Shown here piece by piece: positions 8,479 to 15,900 of a DNA stretch of 23,097 bases. The notes below the pieces were generated by a model. It ran no database searches, was not told where the DNA came from, and worked only from the letters and a program-made list of their open reading frames with translations. The DNA lies in IMG/VR virus record IMGVR_UViG_3300032323_000318, positions 1-23,097 of that record, one strand, 5' to 3'. Origin of the DNA: a virus. Numbering within the stretch: position 1 is the first letter of the stretch; the number at the start of each line of letters is the position of its first letter. Both the position numbers and the translations under genes were made by a program.

Positions 8479-9396
8479 ATGGCAACATCATCAACATATT
8501 ATTTAGATGCACCATCACTTAGCAGTGCTACCGTGGTATACTCAAATGCTGCGCTAACTACAGTTGCTCCAAATGGGTTCTACTCTGATGGAGCTATTGT
8601 TAGAGAGCAAGTATCAGGAGTACTACTGCCTCAGCAAACTTGCCCTGCTTGTGCTGTCCCTTGTGGAGGAACAATAAGTGCTAGTGGAGGACAGGGTATA
8701 TATTATCTTGATATTGAATTAGGTACAAATACAGGAGCAGTAGTAATTGAGTTTGATCCATTTAGTATACCTGATGGTATATTAGCTGTATATAATAGTA
8801 TTGCCTATAATGGGCTATCATCCCCTCTATATGGTTGGCTACAAGGAAGTGCTGGCCTTGCCACTTATATTGGAGCATCTACTGATGATTGCGGTATAGT
8901 AGCAGGATCACCATATACTCTTAATGAATATGAGTATAATGGTTCTTCATTTGTTTCATTAGGGACAACTACATCTGTTAGTGTATCATCTGGTCAAATG
9001 GATTTAACAGGACTTGGTCCAGGAAATACTATTATGGTAATACCAAAGACAGCAGCAAGTCCATCTGTATTGAATCTTACATTTATTGGACCATGTTCAG
9101 GTACTGCATTTGATATATCTGTATCATGTCCTGCTGCGTTACCATCATTTGCATCTAGTACTGTTAATGCTAGTAGTGTTTTAGCTTGTTCCGATGCTAT
9201 TGACCAGACCTACTATGTGGCTTATGTGACTGGTTCTGCTGGTGTACTGGGACTATATGACTTAGTATTCAGTGATGCTAATGGTCAATCTAAACTAGCA
9301 GCAGGATACTATAAGACCACTGCTGCTGGAACAAACAATTGGTTTCAAGTGGATTCAAATGGTGTTATTATTGCATTCGGATCTTGTCCTTCATAA
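8479..9396 (+). CDS. Beta-sandwich tail protein with duplicated end module (putative tail fibre/adhesin)
   Basis: This 305-aa low-charge, Ser/Thr/Gly-rich protein seems to have three parts. Residues about 6-55 (TYY...VVYSNAALTTVAPNGFYSDG...CPAC) and about 232-304 (TYY...LYDLVFSDANG...GYY...WFQVDSNGVI...CP) look like two copies of a 'value Ser/Asp...L...A-x-G-x-Y...G-V-I...C' module that recurs in tail fibres of Bacteroidota phages. Between them (56-218) is a beta-sandwich domain bounded by cysteines, containing EFDPFSIPDGILAVYNS, NGLSSP and a late MVIPK...IGPCSGTAFDISVSCP. Cys55, Cys58 and Cys62 form a C-x-x-C-x-x-x-C cluster. The gene is adjacent to the tail hub, which has the same CxxC-type cysteines, so the two may interact. 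Receptor binding is inference. Confidence 0.7.
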   Translation: MATSSTYYLDAPSLSSATVVYSNAALTTVAPNGFYSDGAIVREQVSGVLLPQQTCPACAVPCGGTISASGGQGIYYLDIELGTNTGAVVIEFDPFSIPDGILAVYNSIAYNGLSSPLYGWLQGSAGLATYIGASTDDCGIVAGSPYTLNEYEYNGSSFVSLGTTTSVSVSSGQMDLTGLGPGNTIMVIPKTAASPSVLNLTFIGPCSGTAFDISVSCPAALPSFASSTVNASSVLACSDAIDQTYYVAYVTGSAGVLGLYDLVFSDANGQSKLAAGYYKTTAAGTNNWFQVDSNGVIIAFGSCPS

Positions 9397-9398
9397 TT

Positions 9399-10205
9399 AT
9401 GTCAAACTATACACTATCATATAGCGAATCAGCAAAGGGGTGGCCTTCATTCTACTCTTTCATTCCTGACTACATGGTCGGGATGAACAACTACTTCTAT
9501 ACATTTAAGGGAGGTAACTTGTATCGTCACAATGTGAATGAGACCAGAAACAACTTCTATGGCACTCAGTACACGTCTAGAATACAGAGTGTATTTAATG
9601 ACTCGCCACTAGAGAATAAGATATTTAAGACCTTAAATCTAGAGGGTAATGAGGGTTGGGCAACACTTATGGAGACTGATATACAGACCTCAGGGTTCAT
9701 CCAATCTGCTTGGTATGAGAAGAAGGAGGCATCATTCTTTGCGTTCGTCAGAAACGCTGGTACGATTCCAGCGCAGCCATCAGAGTATGCGCTTAGATCA
9801 GTGAATGGCATTGGACTAAGTCAGAACGTGAGTGGTGCTGCATCAGCATTGAACGTATCCTTCCCTATAGCACCTGACTTAACTGAGATTGGTAGCATTG
9901 TGAGTGTTGGAGATTACTTGTATTATAGCCTACCTCCTAGTTACAGTACTCCTGTATTGTGTGGACAGATTACAAGTATTGTGGTTGACTATCCAGCAGG
10001 CAATAATAGGATTGTAGTGAATGCATCAATTGCTGGTGGCAGTGTACCTGGTATAACTAACCCATTCTTTATGTATATTAAGGGGTCCGTAGCGGAGTCT
10101 CATGGTGTGCTAGGACACTATTGCGTATTCACATTGGAAAACAATAGTACGACTAAGGTTGAGCTATTTGCAGTTGAGTCTGAAGTAATGAAAAGTTATC
10201 CTTAA
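9399..10205 (+). CDS. Conserved tail protein of crAss-like/Bacteroidota phages
   Basis: The 268-aa protein is called from the ATG at 9399 (MSNYTLSYSESAKGWPSFYS), 2 nt after the previous stop. An in-frame ATG further upstream at 9339 lies inside the preceding gene and would add a non-family-like leader, so it is rejected. The opening 'YTLSYSES-x-KGWPSFYSF-x-PDYM' followed by GMNNYFYTFKGGNLYRHN is a strongly conserved element of tail-region proteins in these phages. It also resembles segments of larger tail proteins in giant phages. The fold is beta-rich throughout. The exact place in the tail is not known to me. The motifs and the location next to the hub and adhesin-like genes support a virion tail component. 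Confidence 0.75.
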   Translation: MSNYTLSYSESAKGWPSFYSFIPDYMVGMNNYFYTFKGGNLYRHNVNETRNNFYGTQYTSRIQSVFNDSPLENKIFKTLNLEGNEGWATLMETDIQTSGFIQSAWYEKKEASFFAFVRNAGTIPAQPSEYALRSVNGIGLSQNVSGAASALNVSFPIAPDLTEIGSIVSVGDYLYYSLPPSYSTPVLCGQITSIVVDYPAGNNRIVVNASIAGGSVPGITNPFFMYIKGSVAESHGVLGHYCVFTLENNSTTKVELFAVESEVMKSYP

Positions 10206-10209
10206 ATTT

Positions 10210-10620
10210 ATGGGAATATTAGTAAGGCAACTAAATGCAAATGATTACGATGACATCCTGGTTGGATGGTGGAAGGATTGGGGATGGGCTGCTCCTAGCA
10301 GGGACTTCTTGCCTGAAGATGGGCAGGGTGGTTTAATTGTTTTTGATGGTGATGAGCCAGTATGTGCTGGATTTATGTATACCACAAACTCAAGTCTTGC
10401 GTGTGTAGATTGGATAATATCTAGTAGGACCTACAGGAAGAAGCCAACTAGAAAAGAGTGCTTGGATCTTTTGATTTATACGCTCACAAATATTTGTAAA
10501 AGTAAGGGGTATAAATATGTTTATGCTTTAATAAAAGACAGGAATCTAATAAATACCTATGAGAATTTTGGGTATGTAAAAGGAGATTCATATACAGGTG
10601 AAATGATAAAAATATTTTAA
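10210..10620 (+). CDS. GNAT-family N-acetyltransferase
   Basis: The 136-aa protein has the size and order of a small GNAT domain. An N-terminal strand and helix (VRQLNANDYDDILVGWWKDW) is followed by GGLIVFDGDEPVCAGFMYTT (beta hairpin), then CVDWIISSRTYRKKPTRKEC at the place of the acetyl-CoA binding strand and loop, a long helix (CLDLLIYTLTNICKSKG), then YVYALIKDRNLINTYENFGY, the typical late GNAT strand-helix ending in a 'Y-x-x-x-G-F/Y' element. The canonical Q/R-x-x-G-x-G/A pyrophosphate loop is degenerate (SSRTYRKKPTR). Relatives with this WWK-x-WGW opening occur in phage virion-gene clusters. The substrate is unknown: host protein, a virion protein or a small molecule are all possible. 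It sits inside the structural run, 4 nt after the previous stop. Confidence 0.8.
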   Translation: MGILVRQLNANDYDDILVGWWKDWGWAAPSRDFLPEDGQGGLIVFDGDEPVCAGFMYTTNSSLACVDWIISSRTYRKKPTRKECLDLLIYTLTNICKSKGYKYVYALIKDRNLINTYENFGYVKGDSYTGEMIKIF

Positions 10621-10621
10621 T

Positions 10622-11518
10622 ATGGGATTCGCAACAGCAGCAGCAGTAGCAACATCACTAGCAAGTGCAGGAGCATCTGCTAAGCAAGCAGCCAATGCGG
10701 CTGGCTTTGCTAATGAAGCTAAAAGAGATTCAGAACTCGCATTCAAGAGAGCTATGAATGAGTTAACTGCAAATAAGTTTGCAGGACTTAGTCTTCCAAC
10801 AGAAGCCTATGAGTTAGAACGTGAGGGTGTGTTATCATCAGCACAACAGATTGTTCAAGAGGCTATTGAAGGTGAGGGGCGTGGCGTAGGTGCTGCGGCA
10901 GGTCGTGTTCAATTAGGTGTTCAGCAAGGTCAAAGACAAATAGCAGGTGCTATGGGCGAAGACCTTATGAAACTTGAGGGACTTACTGCACAGGAAGAAG
11001 CCAGGTTAGCAGCTCAGAGAGCAAACCTTGAGTTGGCTCAGGCAGAAGGTGCACAGGCTGCGGCAGCTCAGTTTGGTGCTCAGAGTGATGCTGCTCTAAC
11101 TGGAGCGTTCTCATCACTAGCAAGTGCAGGACAACAATATCTAAAAGGTACTGAGTTATACAAAGAAGGTGAGGGAAAGAGAGAACTTGATAAGTTAAAT
11201 AAAGAATATCAGAAAGCGGCTAAGAATAATAAATTAGGAACTATGTTCCAAGACTCACAAGGAAAGCCACTTACACTGAAAGATTCTTTATTGAAGCTGC
11301 CTGGTTATGGTGATGACTTATCTAAGATACAAGGCATGAGTGAATATGAAATGCTAGCTTATTTAGCAGATAATCCTGAATTAGTAAGAAAAATAAGAGA
11401 AGCAGGGTTTGATATGGAGAGAGCTCCATCTACAGCTCCTAAAACTACCCTAAATGATTTAAGGAATTTTAGACTTCAAACACCATCATTAGGTTTTACA
11501 TCACCACTAGGATTTTAA
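10622..11518 (+). CDS. Alanine-rich putative internal virion protein
   Basis: The 298-aa protein begins with a small-residue, membrane-active-looking segment (GFATAAAVATSLASAGASA, residues 2-20). A long Ala/Gln/Glu helical region follows (about 105-160, AQEEARLAAQRANLELAQAE and on), probably coiled coil. A second copy of the SLASAG element occurs at about residues 164-169, encoded by an exact 20-bp DNA repeat. The C-terminal third (from residue ~180) is charged and helical. The composition and place, directly before two large presumed ejection proteins, resemble the small internal core protein of T7-like phages (gp14) and the 'cargo' proteins of crAss-like phages by analogy, not by detectable sequence identity. 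The start follows the previous stop by one base. Confidence 0.65.
   Translation: MGFATAAAVATSLASAGASAKQAANAAGFANEAKRDSELAFKRAMNELTANKFAGLSLPTEAYELEREGVLSSAQQIVQEAIEGEGRGVGAAAGRVQLGVQQGQRQIAGAMGEDLMKLEGLTAQEEARLAAQRANLELAQAEGAQAAAAQFGAQSDAALTGAFSSLASAGQQYLKGTELYKEGEGKRELDKLNKEYQKAAKNNKLGTMFQDSQGKPLTLKDSLLKLPGYGDDLSKIQGMSEYEMLAYLADNPELVRKIREAGFDMERAPSTAPKTTLNDLRNFRLQTPSLGFTSPLGF
10653..10672 (+). repeat. 20-bp exact direct repeat, copy 1 (of 2)
   Basis: CATCACTAGCAAGTGCAGGA occurs here and again at 11112-11131, in the same reading frame of the Ala-rich protein, each time encoding SLASAG. It could reflect an internal duplication or conserved codon use at two equivalent helix segments. Confidence 0.85.
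11112..11131 (+). repeat. 20-bp exact direct repeat, copy 2 (of 2)
   Basis: Identical to 10653-10672; both lie in the alanine-rich internal virion protein gene and encode the same hexapeptide. Confidence 0.85.
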
Positions 11519-11521
11519 TAT

Positions 11522-12997
11522 ATGGCTAGTTACTACAAATTCGCTGAGAGGCAAGCTGACAGCTTTGTAAACTGGGCAGAGATTGGTAAAGGGATTACCG
11601 ATATGATCCAAACGGAAGTTGCAATCCGTGATCAGAAAAAGGCTGCTATAGACCAAGCAACTAGAGATAATCTAAAGAAGATAGCAGAGGCACCTGTTGG
11701 GTCTCATGAGGGATTGAATACATGGACACTGAACTATGCAGATAGTGCAAGAGAGGCAATCCTATTGCAGGATAGATTGCTTAAGCAGGGTATATTGAAG
11801 TTAAAGGATTATACTGTCATGAGACAGAATTTAAACGATGGCACCGATGAATTATTTGGTGTCATTAAGAACTTTCAAAATACATATAAAGAGAAGGCAG
11901 ATAGGTTAATTAGCACTGATCCAAAGAATAGGTCTCAACAACTTGAGATGGATTTAATGGCATACACTGAGCAATTTGCTGATTTTTCTAAGTCAATGGC
12001 TATTATTGACCCAAGAAACTTTAGTGTGAATATTGGTATCATGGAGCCTGACCCTAATAATCAGGGGGTAATGAAGGTTGGTAAGACAATTGCTACAGCA
12101 AGTTTTCTAAAAAAGATACAGAATACCAAGGTAAATTACTTTGACTCTAATGGTGCTGCTGATGCTGTAAGCAAAAGCTTTGGTGGATTCACTGAATCTA
12201 CTATCCAAGAATTAAATAGATTACAGGGTAAGGTTGTAACAATAGAGGATGTAAGGAAGAGACCTGGATACGAAGATGCTCTTGAGTCAGAGATTAATTC
12301 ATTATTCTCTAATCCGTTTAATATTACATCAATACTTACTAATGACCTTGTTAAAGACAAAGCTAATAAGCCATATGTGTCAAGCATATCTGGTAAAGAA
12401 GGGAATGTAATTGATTTACAATTTGATCCTAAGACAAACTTTTATGTGCCAAATTTTACAGACGAGCAAATTCAATCTGCTAGAGCTGAGATGAGACGTA
12501 AGATTGAGCAGAGACTTGATATAAAACTTAAGGAAGACCCATTCAATAAGCCACAGCCTAATGTAGGAAGACGTGAAGATGAGACACCTTCTAGTGCTGG
12601 TAACTATGCAGAAAGTGTTAATAAGTTCAAGACCAAATTAAAAACAGTTCCACCGAAAAGAGATAACTATATATTCACTGGTACTGGAGACGTAACGGTT
12701 GAAAATATTCAAAATCTTTTGAGTTCTGATCCAGCATTAATAGGTAAGTTTAAAGTATCTTCAGCAGATAATGTGGTAACAGTTACTGATAATGATGATG
12801 TTCTAATTGGTTCTTACGACTTGTCGAAAACAAATGCACGAAATAAAGGAACTGATTTTTTTAAGCAAAGAGAAAGATATCTAGATGACTTAATTAATCG
12901 AGTAACAAATTATTCAATCTCTAAGGACCCAACAATTATTGGTGTATCTTTGATGACAGGACAACAGACAGGAGGGGCTTCACGATTTAATCCTTAA
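11522..12997 (+). CDS. Putative internal/ejected virion protein (491 aa)
   Basis: The N-terminus MASYYKFAERQADSFVNWAE followed by IGKGITDMI...EVAIRDQKKAAIDQATR is an opening I associate with a conserved structural-region protein of Bacteroidota phages of unnamed function. The first ~160 residues are almost all helical with heptad-like spacing. The middle (about 160-240) is mixed, and the C-terminal half contains NIQNLLSSDP and VVTVTDNDDVLIGSYDL, a possible small beta domain. No signal peptide, membrane segment or catalytic signature is seen. Position between the Ala-rich protein and the giant polyvalent protein suggests it is part of the same internal or ejected set (inference). It starts 3 nt after the previous stop; the next gene starts 2 nt after its own. 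Confidence 0.65.
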   Translation: MASYYKFAERQADSFVNWAEIGKGITDMIQTEVAIRDQKKAAIDQATRDNLKKIAEAPVGSHEGLNTWTLNYADSAREAILLQDRLLKQGILKLKDYTVMRQNLNDGTDELFGVIKNFQNTYKEKADRLISTDPKNRSQQLEMDLMAYTEQFADFSKSMAIIDPRNFSVNIGIMEPDPNNQGVMKVGKTIATASFLKKIQNTKVNYFDSNGAADAVSKSFGGFTESTIQELNRLQGKVVTIEDVRKRPGYEDALESEINSLFSNPFNITSILTNDLVKDKANKPYVSSISGKEGNVIDLQFDPKTNFYVPNFTDEQIQSARAEMRRKIEQRLDIKLKEDPFNKPQPNVGRREDETPSSAGNYAESVNKFKTKLKTVPPKRDNYIFTGTGDVTVENIQNLLSSDPALIGKFKVSSADNVVTVTDNDDVLIGSYDLSKTNARNKGTDFFKQRERYLDDLINRVTNYSISKDPTIIGVSLMTGQQTGGASRFNP

Positions 12998-12999
12998 AA

Positions 13000-15900
13000 A
13001 TGAACGAACAGGCTTTAAATTATTCGTATGAACTATTCAAGAAAGATGGGTATACCGGAACACTTGATCAATACAAACAACTTATAAGTTCAGATAAAGA
13101 AGCTCTTGATTATTCATACAATCTTTTTAAGAATGATGGATACTCTGGCAGCGTAAATGATTTCAACCAACTGATTAGCCCTATGGCTGAAAGGCCAGTG
13201 GAATCGAAGCCTATTGAGCCAGTAAAAAAAAAAGATACGGTATCACCATTTGTGGATGGTGGTTCGGGGCTTACAAACTTTGACCCACGTACTGGTCAAG
13301 TTGTACAGGAGACTCCTGCATTTGCACAAAAGCAACCTGAGGTAAAGTTACCTGAGCAGAAACTACCTGCACGTACTGAGTTTCAATACCAGCCAGGCAA
13401 GCCATTGCCTGAGCAAAAACTTGACTTTGATAGTAAACTTCAGAAACAAAAAGTTTCTACTCCATTATCTTATTCAAATATTTTTGCAAAAACAATAGCG
13501 GATCTTCCTGCTGATCTTGGTGAAACTTGGTCTGTCGGAGCTGCTTTCATTGAAAGACAACTTGGAAAAGCTGGAGTTCCTGGAGCTAATAAAGATTTAA
13601 AGGCGAGTGACCTTTATTTTTATCAGTTATCTGATGACTGGAGAAAATTTACAGATGAGGTTTATCCATCTAATAAAGAAGATAGAAATACATTTATTGG
13701 TGGTGTAGTTAGTGGATTAGGACAAGTAGTACCTATGATGGCTACAGGTGGTGTTTCAATGGCATCAAAGGGTAAATTAGCTTTAGACTTAGCTAAAAAT
13801 GCATTAAACACTGGAACAAAACTAACTCCATTTATAGAAATGGGTAAGGGCATAGCTAAACAAGCTGCGTCCCCATCTGGTTTAATAGGTGGTTCTCAAG
13901 CAGCATCTTCATATTATAGAGATGCAATTCAATCTGGAGCCACTGAAGATCAAGCTCAACAATTTGCTATAGAAAACTTTTTTGTAGGTACAGTTGTAGA
14001 ATCTTTACCTATTCAGTCAATGTTTTCAAGAATATCTAAGATAGAACCTACAGCAGATATATTGAGAATATTAAAAGAAGGAACTGTAGGTGGTGCTGAA
14101 GAAACTGTTACAGAAATGTGGCAAACCACTTATGAAAATTTGTCTGCCCAAAGAATATATGATTTAAACCGTGAAATGTTGGATGGAGTTGGTGAGGCTG
14201 GTGCTGTTGGTGGAACGGTAGGTTTTATACTAAACTCAGCATTAGCTGCATTAGTAGGTAGAAGAGCGAGAGTAAAAACTGACGAGGAAAAAAAGATTAT
14301 AGATGAATCTATTTCTGAGGTTCAGGAAAAAATAAATACTGTAAATAAAAACAATGAAAATATATCAGCTGTAGCTGAGGAACTTGAATCAATAGAGCCT
14401 ATCGTTTTAAATTACGGAGACTCTAAATACTTTTTTGCTAAAGACAAATCTGGTAGAATGGAATTGGCTGAGGAGCCTATGCTTGAAGACCAAGCAAAGT
14501 CAATGTCTAATATGCTTGGAAAAGTTTATAAAGGACTTGAGTTTTCTATTGAAGAGGTATCATCTGATGATCCATACACTCCAGTAAAATACAATGTTAT
14601 TGCTAACGAAAAAATAAACGAACAACAAGATGCCATTCAAAAGCAAACAGCAGGTCAAGTACCTGTACAGCCAGGAACCAGAGATCGCCAAGAGATGGCG
14701 CAAGGAGAACCCCAAGCAGAACCTCAAGGCGTTGCCGAAGAAGGTCAAGCCCAAGAAGAAGTAGACCCACTAAAGGATGTTGAGAGCACAACTAATGCTC
14801 TTGCTAGTGCTCTTAAAGATACGCCTGGTATAATTAATGACCGAGATTCTTTTAATACTATCTATGACATTGTCCGTGAGGGTGATTTATTTAGCGATGA
14901 AAGAGAGAAGGCTAGTATAGAAGGCGGTGGGATTCCTCAAAGAGCTATAGCTGAGAAGTACCATGAATCAAAAGCTAATGGTACTAATCCTGATTTTGTT
15001 CAGGTGGTGGAGAATGCATTTATTAGGAAGACCCCTACTCAGGAGGTAGATGTAGAAGGAGAGGTATCAAGACTTGAGCAACTATTTGCAGAGCAAGAGA
15101 CTGCTCCTACCGTATCTGCTGGTGTATCAATATCAAGTGATGCTGATGTTGAGGAGTTGAGAAATAGAACTAAGTCAAAATCTCAGCAAGCCACAACACA
15201 AGAAGAGAAGGAGTCTGTTGATACAAGGGTAAAGATTATCGATACAGCGAAGAAGGCTATCAATACATTGAAGTCTGTATTCCCTGATGTTGATATTGTA
15301 ATCCATGATAATGAGGGTAGTTATAATGCTGCAATGGCAGACATGGATGGAGCATCTGGAACCAGAGGCAACTTCTCTTATGAGATTACTCCTGATGGTA
15401 AGACAACAGGAAGGATTGACATAAATCTATCCAGAGCTAACTCTAGAACAGTAGCTCATGAGGTTGCTCATGGTATACTATTTAAGACATTTGGAGAGAA
15501 CGCAAACTTGTTCAATGATTTTAGAACAAGACTATCCAAGGTACTTAAGGGTGATGCAAATAATAAACTAAATGAGTTTGCTGCTAAGTATGTTGACCCT
15601 GTTACAGGACAACTACTAGATGTAAACCATGAGGAGTTCTTGGCTGAGTTAACTGGTATGTTAGAGCAGCAGGAGACAAGCGTATCTGTAAGTACAATGC
15701 AGAAAGTTGCTGCGTTGATTAATGAGTTTGTGTCTAAGATTACAGGTGGCAAGTTCAAACCATTTGAGGATACTAAGAATACCAAGGACGTAGTTGACTT
15801 CTTCAATACTATATCTGGTGCTATCAGAGAGGGCAGTGAGATACAGCAACTAAATAGTCAAGAGCCATACTCTTCAGGTGTAGCAATACCTGTAAGTAAT

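Noticed and set aside
9339-9398. Upstream ATG extending the conserved tail protein by 20 residues
   Set aside because: It lies entirely within the preceding gene, and the added residues do not resemble the family start. MSNYTLSYSES at 9399 fits the stop-ATG pattern of the run.
15468-15806. 112-codon minus-strand open frame opposite the first zincin domain
   Set aside because: It is the antisense of a conserved-looking catalytic domain, with no start context or operon partner.
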